Shown: positions 36,501 to 47,500 of the stretch, piece by piece
Numbering within the stretch: the first letter of the stretch is position 1
Layout of the letters: every line of letters starts with the position of its first letter
Source: Steinernema hermaphroditum
Lineage: Eukaryota > Nematoda > Chromadorea > Rhabditida > Steinernematidae
NCBI GenBank assembly: GCA_030435675.1
Contig: CM059625.1
Location: 9,424,001 to 9,488,000 of the forward strand
Direction: 5' to 3'
Length of the DNA: 64,000 nucleotides
The notes under the pieces: model-generated
Seen by the model: the letters and a program-made list of their open reading frames with translations, nothing else
Told to the model about the DNA's origin: nothing
Database searches by the model: none
Position numbers and translations under genes: made by a program

Positions 36501-37279
36501 CCATGGGAGGGGCTTGATCCCGCTGGAAAACGAGTGGTTATCCTCGGTGGAGGCGACACAGCAACTGACTGTATTGCAACGTGCAATCGCTTGGTAAAGA
36601 GCTCCTAAAAATCGGCATTTTGAGTGTAAACGTTATTTAGGGCGCTAAGTCCGTCCGCGCTTTTGAAATTCTACCCGAGCCTCCTGAGAGCCGTAAGCCA
36701 ACCAATCCCTGGCCCCAATGGCCCCTGATCTTCCGGATTGATTACGGGCATGAAGAAGCTCGATTCAAGGACGGAAAGGATCCTCGAACTTATTCGATTT
36801 CAACGAAGAAGTTCAATACTAGCGAAACATCTAACGGAGTGAAGTATCTTACCGGACTTGCAACCGTTGAGGTTCAATGGGAGAAGGACGACAAAGGAGC
36901 ATGGAAATTGATTGAAGTTGAAGGGACCGAATCTCTGGTCGATTGTGACCTATGCATTCTGGCCATGGGTTTCGTTGGACCAGAAAAGGTACGTTTCTAA
37001 TTGTCACGGAGAAGCTATATTGTTTGCCTAATTTAGCCAGTAATTGAACAGCTGAAGTTAAAGATGGATCCTCGCTCCAACATCCATACTGATAATGACC
37101 GCTATGACACTAGCCTTGCCAAGGTGTTCGCTGCTGGAGACTGTCGTCGCGGTCAATCATTAGTTGTCTGGGCCATTCATGAGGGACGTCAAGCTGCACG
37201 CCAAGTCGATTTATTCCTGATGGGTAAGACGGCACTTGCTGGCCCTGGCGGAATTGTGTTAGCTCCTGTAAAGAACTGA
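27519..37279 (+). CDS. NADH-type glutamate synthase (GOGAT), fused large and small subunits; C. elegans W07E11.1 orthologue
   Basis: Makes two glutamates from glutamine and 2-oxoglutarate with NAD(P)H. Regions in order: class II glutaminase domain (27519-30979; KDACGVGFV with the catalytic Cys, then [10 protein letters not shown] and AHNGEINTL); central and FMN synthase domains ([13 protein letters not shown] at about 32822; [11 protein letters not shown]); the 3Fe-4S cluster [19 protein letters not shown] (about 33610-33663); the GXGXG helix domain ([18 protein letters not shown]); then the fused small subunit with [11 protein letters not shown] and GCPLGNIIP iron-sulphur motifs, the FAD-binding [18 protein letters not shown] (36080) and the C-terminal [16 protein letters not shown]. 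First exons: 27519-27778, 27831-28182, 28228-28364, 28410-28656, 28700-28924, 30980-31135. Most introns are about 40-60 nt, except the 2055-nt intron 28925-30979 that hosts flp-3 and flp-2. The start is the first ATG after a TTTCAG acceptor. All catalytic motifs are intact. Confidence 0.95.
29535..29540 (-). terminator. Polyadenylation signal (minus strand), flp-3
   Basis: TTTATT on the plus strand, about 40 nt past the flp-3 stop at 29580. Confidence 0.6.
29580..30120 (-). CDS. flp-3: FMRFamide-like peptide precursor FLP-3 (eight LGTMRFamides)
   Basis: Secreted neuropeptide precursor. Two exons: 30120-30066 (signal peptide [18 protein letters not shown]) and 30022-29580, joined in phase 1, 165 aa. 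After a spacer come eight peptides, each ended by Gly-Lys-Arg for cleavage and amidation: [27 protein letters not shown] (twice), [27 protein letters not shown] and [11 protein letters not shown]. elegans FLP-3 makes the same PLGTMRFamide and PFGTMRFamide family. Unlike it, no copy here has an acidic N-terminal extension or Phe before GTMRF. The gene sits inside the large intron of the glutamate synthase on the opposite strand, next to flp-2. An AATAAA follows the stop. Confidence 0.96.
30302..30307 (-). terminator. Polyadenylation signal (minus strand), flp-2
   Basis: TTTATT on the plus strand, about 40 nt past the flp-2 stop at 30346. Confidence 0.6.
30346..30667 (-). CDS. flp-2: FMRFamide-like peptide precursor FLP-2 (two EPIRFamides)
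   Basis: Secreted neuropeptide precursor, two exons 30667-30608 and 30564-30346, phase 0, 92 aa. Exon 1 is a signal peptide ([20 protein letters not shown]). Exon 2 holds Lys-Arg, then [11 protein letters not shown] and [11 protein letters not shown], then a 25-residue tail. C. elegans FLP-2 also gives two EPIRFamide peptides, so the core is conserved while the N-terminal residues differ. The gene lies on the minus strand within the glutamate synthase intron, about 230 nt upstream of the flp-3 start, matching the neighbours W07E11.1, .2 and .3 in C. elegans. It was not visible as a long open frame and was found by its RFGKR pair in the reverse complement. Confidence 0.93.
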
Positions 37280-38964
37280 ATCTAAAAACGTTATAGTGTG
37301 TAATAATCGTAATTTGTCGTAATGTGTATATAATTTTCGTTGTCAGTTAATTATTGTTTATTAATTATACACATCCTGTTGTTACTTTATTGTAATTTCT
37401 TACAATTTCGTATTTTTCGCTTTTCCTTGTAATAGCAGCAAAGCAGATAAATTAGTGGGATTCTCGCAATGCTTCCTCGCGACTGGGACATTCCCGCAAC
37501 TCTGGAAGCACGTTCACTAGTGACAAGTTCCTGCAGCAGATTCCGAACGGTTAACGTGCCGTTCTACGTTTCCTGTCTTAACGCGTGCTGTGGCAAGGTT
37601 GTGCGTGCGAACTTATATTTTTCTGAACACGATTTGGTCAACGGAAACTTTCTTCGTAAAGTTATCGATGGTGAATAATGACGGTTTGAAAAAAATAGAT
37701 CCCATGTATAACCCATATAAGGTTCTGCGTGAGCTCCCTGGACATCTCCCAGAACAAATGGTAGCTTGACAGGTTATTGAGGCATTTGAATCCCGGCGCC
37801 TAACACCCGGCACTTGAGTCCCAGACATTTCAGTCCCTGACTTTTCAGTCCTAGTCATTTCAGTCCTAGACATTTGAGTCCTAGACACAGAGCTCCGACG
37901 AAACATTTGTAAACGACAGAAATGGCGTTTATGACGTATCCACTTTTAGGTTTTAGTCGCAAGAAAAGTATTTGAAAAAGGATGAACGCCTTAAAGAGAC
38001 CCGGTGATGGATAAAAAAGTGGTGAAAATTTGTGTGCTGTTTTCGCGGTCGCTGAGCATGATGATAAAATCAGTTTCTCGGAAAACGTGATAGTTTCCGG
38101 TGAAATAGCAAAGTAGACAAAAGAAAACGTCGTACAAACTTTGCACTCAAAGCATTCTGCTGTCTTTGTATCACTCCACTTTGCTGTCGAGCGCAAAGCA
38201 CTCAAGTTTTCGGGACTCACGAACGATTTTCTCTGCTAAGGTGCAAAGGCATGACATGCAATGATTTGCTGTCGTTACTGATTTCATTTGATTTCTGGGA
38301 CGGAAAACAGTAAGAATCAGCTAGAAACACATAATAAGTGTGGCAAGAATTATTACTGTCTGAAATGGGAATATTTGGTTTATTTCATGGTTTTCGATGA
38401 TTTTGCGGAAATAGAGTTATCGTTATGCCAGTTCTATGCAGGTTAAACAGTAGTAGATAACAATTCGGGGGACACCTAGGACCTCTAGGACCACACCATG
38501 TTTCGTCGAAATCCGCTTATAAATCCGTTTTCACCCATCCTTGCTAGAACAATTACAGGAGACTCCTACCTGTTTGATTAGAATGATTACTGTATGTACC
38601 TCAGCAAACAAGATGTATAATTCCATTTGTAATGCGAAATAATCGTCTACTGTAAAAACGCTATTAGTCAGATGACAAAGTAATGGAAACTGTGGATCGG
38701 ACGAAAGTGTCTAAAGCAAAGCTGTTTTAGACGATCTGAACAGATTTATGTAAGATGAATAAGCCGATCGCATTCCTGACTAGACATCACCATCAGCGAT
38801 AACTTCATTAGGACGCTCGTAAAGTGTTGCTCACCTCCGCCCAGCGAAACGTCAGCCGTGATATGGCCCTTAATTGATTAGGAGAGAATAAAATAAAGTG
38901 CTAAAATTTTATGACTTTCTGACGGTGCATCGGTTGCGTTGTGGGCCAGTGCGAGCAGTGTTCC
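37280..38964. other. Intergenic; contains a 15-bp minisatellite
   Basis: AT-rich sequence after the glutamate synthase stop. Open frames on the minus strand between 37613 and 37906 are created by the tandem repeat at 37811-37885. No gene is supported. Confidence 0.6.
37811..37885. repeat. Degenerate 15-bp minisatellite, about five copies
   Basis: Consensus ACATTTCAGTCCTAG; successive units start ACTTGAG, ACATTTCAG, ACTTTTCAG, TCATTTCAG, ACATTTGAG. Because the unit is a multiple of three, it makes a false periodic protein frame (SRTEM-like) on the minus strand. Confidence 0.85.
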
Positions 38965-39806
38965 ATGACGATGACTCTTCTGGTCCTTCTTGCCTTGGGT
39001 ATGTTTACTAATTATGTATTCATGTTCACAACTTTTTTTTGTATGCAGTCGGCACCACCGTTGTCGCTGGTCGTTCGTGCACGGAGCAGCTTCACAATGC
39101 TCAAAACACTTTCAACGACCACCTACAAATTCAGGGTAATATAGCATAGCCAATCGTAATATTAAAAAAAACTTAAGCTGACCTTGATTGGCTCTCTATC
39201 GACAAACTCCGCGCCGCCGTCGAGCAGAAATTCTCGGACAATGGAGCTTTTGGACTTCGCGAAATCTGTGGCGCTTTCAATGCTTACCGAAAGTCATTCG
39301 ATGACCTAACAAAGTGTGCGCGCGTTGTCGAACTCCTTCGCGACGCCAACGGATACGCCACGGGAGTCACCCGTCAGCAAGCCTTCGAATACTTCTCGCT
39401 CATGAACCAGCTTGATTACACTTGCGGTGGCGGATACGAAGTTTTCACCAATCACGACAGCTGCCTGGCCCAACAGTTTACCAACAAAACTACAGACCTC
39501 AAGGCATGTCGCGATACGTTCTTTGAACGCTGGAATTTGGATCCCGTGGACACCTGCGGGTATTGTTGCATTTTTGGGTTTCTTTGCACTCGAACTTTTA
39601 GATACGCCCAAGACGCGATCGACTGCTACAAAAACGTGTTCGCGGCCTGCGGAGACTCCGCCGGATTTTTCGGATGCGAATACGAGCGTGTAGGAATCCA
39701 TGTCCACTTCCCCCAGTGCGCCGACAACTTCTGCATCGGTAAGTTTACTTGCATCTTCAATATTCTCATGAGGTTGACATTTTTAGTGAACCACAAGTTC
39801 GAATGA
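38965..39806 (+). CDS. Secreted cysteine-rich protein (DUF19-like), first of a tandem pair
   Basis: Nematode-type secreted protein of unknown function. Five exons close in phase: 38965-38998, 39049-39135, 39178-39559, 39602-39738, 39787-39806 (219 aa). The signal peptide is MTMTLLVLLALVGTTVVAG. The mature part has about a dozen cysteines in the spacing I associate with the DUF19 (T20D4.11-like) family, including LTKCARVVELL and FGCEYERV. The 42-nt intron 39560-39601 has no in-frame stop; it is inferred because the paralogue at 40454 lacks the corresponding residues and the acceptor is a perfect TTTTAG. AATAAA lies at 39896-39901. The family call rests on cysteine pattern only. Confidence 0.78.
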
Positions 39807-39895
39807 AGCCGGAGCTTCGTCTCCGATTCCTCCTCACAAAGACCTTCGGCTAAACTATGTTAATTGTATGAATTATGCTTAGCTTTCTGTTTATA

Positions 39896-39901
39896 AATAA
39901 A
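39896..39901 (+). terminator. Polyadenylation signal AATAAA
   Basis: About 90 nt after the stop of the first tandem secreted gene, in a run of overlapping AAATAAATA. Confidence 0.6.
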
Positions 39902-40453
39902 TAGATAAATCTCTAAATCGCAGCTCTTTTACATATTTAGAATTTTTTTTATGGGGGAGATTACTACAACAACAAACTATGTAAGCAACGAAACAACCAC
40001 CAATTTGCTTCAAAAAGGGTTGTTGCCAGGCTAACAATAGTATTACGGAAGGCACTTGCTAAATCGAGATTATCTTCTATTCAGTTACTTGAAGAACAGT
40101 AATTAATATGCACTTTTGATTAATATGCATCGTGTATTTTTTCCGGAAAGCGATGAGTAATGATGCTCTTACTGATGCTGGTGTTAGTGCTCTGGCGCTT
40201 GATTTGTGCTTTCGCAACCTACTAATTGCATTGAATTTTATGGCTTTTCTAAAACCATTAAATACCGTTAATTGATATGTTATCGGTGACGGAGCAACGT
40301 CGCGAGCAGTTGCTTGTAATCTCGCACCCATAAACTAGATCTATAAAATTCGTTTTCGATAAACTGTTCCTGAAGGGCAGTGCCTCTTCTGGTGTACGAG
40401 TGTGTGCAGACAGAGGAACCCGTACCCGTAGCTGGTGTTCCGTCTGTGGCAAA

Positions 40454-41336
40454 ATGCTGGTTCTTATTTCGTTCCTGCTGATTATAGCCTGCAGTAAGAT
40501 GCCCCTTTGTTAGGTAGAAGAAGTAAGCCAAATCATGTTTTAGGCGGAAGTTCCGCAGACTGTGACTTTCCTAAGTGTTATAATGAAATGAAACAGGCCC
40601 TCAAGTTAGAGGTTTCTCAGCCGTGGAATGATCCGGAGATGCTTCGCCCTGAACTCGAGATGTATTACAAGACGGCAGATTCACTTGACGGAATCCGTAA
40701 ATTGTGCAAGTAAGAATTTTTGTTTACAATAGCACTCGATGAGTCTATTCATAGAGCTTTTCGCAACTTCCGTTCTTGCATGGGCACCAACTACCGTAGT
40801 TGTATGACTCCGGCAAGTGTTGCTGCACTGGGTGTCAACTCACAGGCTGCGTACGAGTTTGTCTCGGTCTTCTCTCAACTTCACTATTCATGTGGAGCAG
40901 GACTGAACGGTTTTCCGCAAATCAAATTCTTTTTCGTAGCTTGTCTTTTAGTTTTCGTCAACAGCGCAAGCTGCATGAAAACCACCTGGAACAACTCCGG
41001 TCGTGAACTGGATCAGGCTCTCATCGATTTCAGGACCATGGCAATAGGCGATTCGAAGAATGCTTGTCTGTAAGTGAGAACTAAAATGTATTAATCACTT
41101 TAAAATTGGATAGCTATGGCAGCAAAATGCTGACAGGGTTCAGCAGGATTTTCTTCCGCGACTGCAACAAGAGGAGTGCTCGTGAAGTCGAATTCTGGGG
41201 TTGTGAATACGCGCGCACCTACGTCTTCAACCGCTATCCTGAGTGCGCCCTCAGTTGTTCGTGTAAGTCATTTTGTTAACTTCGTCGTACCTTTCGGTCT
41301 TTTTCAGTTCCTACCGCCGGTGGAACCATCGGCTGA
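40454..41336 (+). CDS. Secreted cysteine-rich protein (DUF19-like), second of a tandem pair
   Basis: Paralogue of the preceding gene, sharing the FxGCEYxR motif (FWGCEYART), the CxxxF spacing and a signal peptide (MLVLISFLLIIAC). Exons: 40454-40493, 40544-40709, 40755-40909, then from 40952 through the NACL exon, and two 3' exons ending at 41336, all in phase. The intron 40910-40951 is also 42 nt and stop-free, so the region reads as one long open frame of 117 codons if the intron is missed. It is removed because the first copy has VFTNHDSC directly at the matching place (here VFVNSASC). The second copy carries extra cysteines near the N-terminus. AATAAA at 41395-41400. Function unknown; probably extracellular. 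Confidence 0.75.
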
Positions 41337-41394
41337 AGTTGTCCGCCGCACATTGTTTGTATCATTGATGTTTCCATTTAAACACAGTTAGCGA

Positions 41395-41400
41395 AATAAA
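41395..41400 (+). terminator. Polyadenylation signal AATAAA
   Basis: 59 nt after the stop of the second tandem secreted gene. Confidence 0.65.
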
Positions 41401-44004
41401 TCTTCCTCGATACTTCTTAGCAGAGATTTCATCTACATGACGTCATGTTTTTTCGTGCGGAAGCATTAGTGCCCATCTCCTCACCATATCCAATTAAGCA
41501 ATTTGCAAAAATCTACTTCCACGAAAAACCAAGATCACATCAGCATTTCGCGTTTCTGCAAATGAATTGATACTGCAGCAAATGATGGATGTCGGGTTTT
41601 ATGCAGAATCGGATGTTACCCGGTTCCCCCTTTGAAAGCGAAATGTCATAGCGTGCATTCATAATACAACAAGGGCCGCAAAAGTTGCGATCCTGGCAAC
41701 ACATCGTGAGAACATATTAATTTGGACTACGACTGGAAAAGGAGACTTGTTTGCTATACGAAACCGTCCGAAATTTGAACCCTCTTCCGCGGACATGCAA
41801 CAATTCGCACAAGTTGCACGTCATGAAGCAGATTTCCCTATTCCACACTTTGTACTTTCCTACCCTAGCCATTTGATATGAACGACTGAGGAATGCAGTG
41901 ACAAAGGTTGACAATGATAGACAACGCTATGTGAGTATTTTGTCAAAAATCAGAACAAGAAAACGGTGGCTATTGCGGACAGAGTATCCGCAAAGTTAGC
42001 AATTTAATTAACTTTTCAAAAAACAAGTGATGTCAGTTTCGGGCAAAGTTGTGCTTATCTACCACCGACTCTCATGTTCCATTCACATTAATTATCTAAA
42101 GACCGTCAAAACATTGCCACTTTTCCCAGTCGTTCCATAAGAGGCACAGCCCACGTAGTTGCTACGCCTACCGTATCTTTCTCCGACTGCTCTCATCTGA
42201 GAACATCTCATTATTCTAAGTGCAGTATTTATATCGTAGGTTCTTACAGCTGTACTTTAAGTTGTCTAGACCGCGAGGTGACGACGGAAAGTCTTAAAAT
42301 GGCAACTGGCTTCTAATGTAGGTAATAAAGAATAGCTGAAAAGGCGTGAGTAGCGCCGTATTTCCCGAACGAACATAATTGCTTCCCACACACACCTTCA
42401 TTAAGGGCTCTCCATGACCAGACGAAATGCAGTCCAATGTCACTACATTGTAATCTCGTCACATTAATGCTGTTCATTATTGATAAGGTCCAGATTTAGT
42501 CTTCCCGAGATACTAATGTACGTGGATATAGAAAGGATGCGCGGGGCTGGAAGAGCCGAACGCGCAGACGAGTGGGAGGAATCCCTAGTGTCTTCCGTGC
42601 TGCTCTTAAAGTGTTGTTACCAAGAACTTCGAAAAAGCGTCATTCTGCCTTAATTGTGGCACAATTGACAGTGGTATTTTGGAAATTGGTTGATGTGAAA
42701 GGGTGGACCAAAAGAAATTCTAATGAACATAACTGTACTGTAGCAACTTACGTAGTTTTATGTAGTCACATTAGTGCATACCTCAAAAGTTGCCATATCG
42801 CATTTAGTTTTTATATCGCTTTAACAACTGCTTCTTTTACCTGCACTTTCTTACATTTTACCTCTCATGTTTTCCTTGTTATTACGAGTTCTTGCAAAGA
42901 ATGTTTGTTGAAGCAAATTTGCATTTTGGTTCGGACTAACAACGACGTACTTTCAGGTTAATCTTGAAAAGGGCCGAAGCTCGTCATTAAGGCGAGGGCA
43001 TCAAAAGAGGGCGGAGTCGAAACTGGGTAATAGGGTACCTCCTACTGACGATTAAATAGGGGATAAACCAGTGTCATATCGTATGTTTTGATATTCGGAT
43101 ATGGTTGGACCCGGATGTCATCCTATTCATTTATTTACACCCGCAACTGCACTATCGCCATCTCGTTCCATTGGTGGAAGACTACGGTCATCGGTGGCAT
43201 GTTCTATTTCGCTTAGATCGAATGGAACCGACTGAGGATGAGATCATGTTTTCTCTCCCCACTTCTGCACCCGGGACATTTTTAATCAGAATCAGATTTC
43301 TCGTGGGTGTTAATTGTCGGCGAACACTAAACAAGACAATGGTGGTTTTTCATTAAGCATCAATTTAGGGGGGCGGAGGTGCGCAATCCGTGCCTTGAAA
43401 GGAATTAATCGGGATTTGCGTGTCTAACTTGCAATCCAAGAAAAGATTGTGCGAAAGGCATATTTCGGGAGTTCGCGTCATTCGTATTTTAAGTATATAG
43501 TCTTCAGATAAGCCGGAATTAATTAACTGAACGCTGCTGCGCATTTGCACGGAAAGTAGGACCGCCTAATTTTCTCTAATTAAGAAGACCATATAGCGTA
43601 ACTAGTCCATTAGAATCCGGCTAGCCTCCTCTTCAACATATATTTCGTTTTCTATCTCGAACTTCTAGTTCTGAAGAAATTTCAAAAGTTGTTCAGACTT
43701 ACTGGAAAGGTTAAAAACGTGTCCCGTATATGACACATCCCTTAAGTCGTCATAAATCGTTGGCTCCAGGGAACATTCGGTATTTATCGGTATATTTGAC
43801 TTCTTTCTCGGATGTGACACTTCATTTTTCGTTAACGTACTTCATTAAACGTCCCACGAGAGTTGATGGTGAGTGATACATCTGGATGAAAAGCGATTGC
43901 GCACACCTCGCGGTACATGGTGACGTTGTTTTGGTTGTTTCGCGGTTTCGAACCTTCATAGGCGTGCTTCTTGCTCCCTGAAGTTAATAGATATAATCCT
44001 TAAG
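41401..44004. other. Intergenic; no supported gene
   Basis: Frames such as 42572-42961 and 43105-43356 have unnatural composition and no splice-consistent partners. The end of the region is the promoter of the small precursor gene at 44005. Confidence 0.5.
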
Positions 44005-44346
44005 ATGATGAGGAGATCATGGGTTCCGCTCCTAACGTTACTGCTCAACATGTTTGTTTCACTCGTGCACTGCAGATACGTTCTCAGAGAATTGAACGTA
44101 AGTTTGCGAACATCCAAGACGTCAACTCTGAAATGAGTATTCCAGGATGACATCTTCATAAACTCTCTAGTACAGGGACACTACAGGCCCTATGGTGGAA
44201 AGCGATTCCTCTCTATCCTTGAACCACGACGAGTAATTCGCCAGGGTAATGCCTCACCGACAGTTTACATATAAGCCAATAGCGTTTTAGATTATACTCC
44301 AACTCCTTGTCGATGGAAGCTTTGTGCAAGCTTCATTAGACGTTAG
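44005..44346 (+). CDS. Candidate neuropeptide precursor with a CRWKLC ring (unassigned)
   Basis: Small secreted precursor, three exons closing in phase: 44005-44097, 44146-44245, 44291-44346, 82 aa. Exon 1 encodes a strong signal peptide (MMRRSWVPLLTLLLNMFVS). Three dibasic sites follow: GGKR (giving an amidated ...HYRPYG), RR after FLSILEP, and a terminal RR. The last segment, VIRQDYTPTPCRWKLCASFI, has only two cysteines, four residues apart, enclosing Arg-Trp-Lys-Leu. Such a small disulphide ring around Trp-Lys is the layout of urotensin II and somatostatin, but kinship is only an inference. AATAAA lies at 44422-44427, and all donors and acceptors are consensus. No open frame of 60 codons marks it, so automatic methods may miss it. 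It converges with lgl-1. I do not recognise a named C. elegans nlp gene. Confidence 0.72.
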
Positions 44347-44421
44347 GAGAAGCGTAACTATCCGCGACATCATATCACTTGTCGCATTTGTTGGAACCGA
44401 TCATGTTATGTGCATATGATC

Positions 44422-44427
44422 AATAAA
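44422..44427 (+). terminator. Polyadenylation signal AATAAA, small precursor gene
   Basis: 76 nt after the stop at 44346. Confidence 0.65.
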
Positions 44428-44542
44428 CAAATTTGAAAAACAGAGTATTTTTAACAACCCAAAAGGCATAACAGTGATATTCCATGATGACATTAATAAA
44501 TAAAAGTGGGTATTTCAACAATAACAAATCTGTGATAGTCGA

Positions 44543-47500
44543 CTAGTTGTTGCTCGGCTTCTTCTCTGCTTGTATGCTGCTTATGTAAGCGCTGAGCGAG
44601 GCACGCTGAAGTTCGCTGGCCGCTGGCAGCGCATAGACGACGTCACCATTTGCTAGCACTACTGTGGAAATTATTTCCGCTACATCGGTAGGCTGTAAAA
44701 GCACTCTTCAAAAGGGTTACGCATTCGTTAACTACCTTCAAATAGGTCACCTTGAAGTGCTGTTTGACCGAGGAAGTAGGAAAGAGGAAGAACTCTCCTC
44801 TGCTGGACGTTGCCACCAAGAAAGTTTCATAATGTTCGCTATGTTTTGAACGTAGGCGGACAACGGATGTCCTTCGTATCCGTGAACCTTCGAACCCGGC
44901 CAACTTACACTTGAATCTGGAAGTTTTCAGCGATGGCAATGTGTATGAGCGCATTTGCTCCTCGGTGGAAATAACCACGCGATTAACAACAGAGTCCTTA
45001 AAACAAGCATTATTACCCGAGTTTAAGTGCATACCTCTCCTCCAAAATTGTGATAGAAATGGCAAGTGTCTATGCCAACGACAGGGGCGCCATGCTTCAG
45101 CTTGAGCTCTTTCATCAAAGAGCATCGTACTTCATCCATTTCATTAACGCCTATACTGAGCATATAGACAACTCCTCCATAAGTGCCGATCCAAAGAGAG
45201 TCTGCGTTTTCGTTTGATGATGCTGTTGTGCATGTCTTACTAAACCGCACAATTCTTACAAGTGAAGGAGGAATTACTTTCACTTCTAAATACTCAGCCG
45301 TTTTAATTTGTTTCTTTGTTATCGATATGTATACCTCGCGACGAGATCATCTCCGATCTACCTACAATCTTTCGTTCAACCGGTCTCAGCTCGTCCTGTG
45401 CTTCGTTTTGTTGCTCACTTGTTCCATCATTCTAAAATTGAAAAAATTGCGATCTGGCTTTGAACTGTCCGCACGTTTGTTTTCTTCTTTCGACGAAACG
45501 ATTTTCTTATCGACTTTTTCATACTTTTGAAGCGAGACATTGTAGAGACGTCGGTTACAGCGGTTTGCTCTGAAATGTATCCAAGTGGCAGTTTAAAAAA
45601 AGAACACTGTGCAGAGGAGACCTATTTCAGTTGCCAAACATCTTCGGTAGATGGTTTGAGTCGAGGCAGTATCCACTACTACGAATCCATGCTCATTTCC
45701 CACTGTGACTATTCCTTTTCCACCTAACCGCGTATATGCTATGGCTGTCGTTGGTAAGGCTGGCTCCATTTGGATCAGTAGACTAAGAGTATAGGTGACC
45801 AGTGACAAATGACCATCAATACCTCATTGTCCGGTTTTCTTGATCCACAACTAGTGGCTGGTAACCTTTGCGATAGATGAATGCTGAATTTCGAGGTGGT
45901 ACTGTGGCGATTTTCTTTGGTTGCTTCTTCACGCAATCTTCGAACAAGTTGATTGTTTGTCTGTAGGCTGATGAGTGTATCTAGAACGATTGCAACGACG
46001 GTCTTAGGTTGTAAATCTTACTTGCAATTCCGCGCTTAGACGGAAAATCATAATCTGACCTCCTTGTGTGGCAGCAGCAATGTCTCCCGTGGATGTGTTG
46101 AAACAAACTGCTGAGATTGCTATTTGTTGATCGTCACAAAACATGTCGTAAAATCCTGTCTTCCTGAAGGGTGGCCAGTCATTCGATTCCATGGCATCGA
46201 CGTCAGATGTAGACGCATCAGAGACGGGAGCGCCGTCGGTTGGATCGCAGCTGTCCAGGATATCTCGTCCGTCTTGTTGATATCCTTCGAAGAGTGTGCA
46301 GCAGTTGATCGAGGTGAGCCTTCGCAGACTTTCCTGATGTCCTGTCCACACATTAATGTTACCGTCCTCATGTCTGTATATAAAGCCTTTGAAAGGAAAT
46401 TACTATAGGGAAATTACCCGGTAAGGTAAATGTTTTTCGGCTTATTGGGTTGGGCGTGCTTTGCTGTTGAGTGCTCGTATTTCAGAGGCCAGCTTTTTGG
46501 TGAAACTTGCCCAGAGGATTTGACACCGTATTCATCTAGTTGCTTCCAAACATGGTCAGGAACGTCATCAACCACAGTGAGACATGTGAGTGGTGCGTAA
46601 TGCAAAGGAAACAGATACGGTAAAACAAACGGTCTCCACTTAGAGTCAAGAAGATCTATCGCAACAAACTCCTCCTTGCACAGAACTAGAAGAGCTGAAG
46701 GGATTTGGTCTGTAATAAAAAACAAACATATTTGAAGTGGGTGTTAAGTAAACCTGAATTGCGTATCACAGAGAAATCTATAACAGCACTTCCTAAGTCG
46801 AGAACGACGTTTCGTTCGGCGCTCATTAAGGAGACTGTAAAGCGATCCCCATAAGAAGCGTTGGGCATGCCGCCAGAGAAGATTGCCAATTCAGTAGCTA
46901 GTCTAAACATGAACTCAGGCATTTTACATTCGTTTCCACTCGTCACATACGGGGAATCTGTCAATATGATCAGCTTTTCGATTGGAGTGCATGGGTACGG
47001 GCCAAATGGCATTCGCGACTCTAAGGGTTTTCCCCCCTTAATGCTCCTCTTTTCATAAGATCCGTCCTTGTAGGCACAGTACACATGGTCGCCGTCCAAA
47101 TATACGGTCTAAAAGAAGAATTGCGCTGGCAAAGATTCACATTACGTACCGAAAGTTGTTGAGGCGCTTGAATGACGAACGACACTGTCTGCTGATGTAA
47201 GTCGTACGACACAATCACAGACGAATTGAAAATAAGCGATATTTTTCGAGGATCGGTTTTATCGACAATGATTTTTGTTATCGACCTGTCTTCATCTTTC
47301 AGCTGATTAACACTGAAGAATTTCTGTTATGTGGCTGTGCTTAGAAACGAACTTTTTCAGCTGAGTGTTGTCGAAGATGACAAATTCCTCCAGTTCGAGT
47401 GTTTCTGGCGACAATGCGAAAACATTCCCTGTTACGGTTCCTAAAACGACTGATAAGACAACGTCGATCCGCAATAATATGTAACCTAGCAAGAGATTGG

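Noticed and set aside
37613..37906. Minus-strand frame with Thr/Glu/Met periodicity
   Set aside because: Created by the 15-bp minisatellite.
42572..42961. 129-codon plus-strand frame
   Set aside because: Contains a hydrophobic run but no consistent protein features, no acceptor or donor support, and no neighbour exons.
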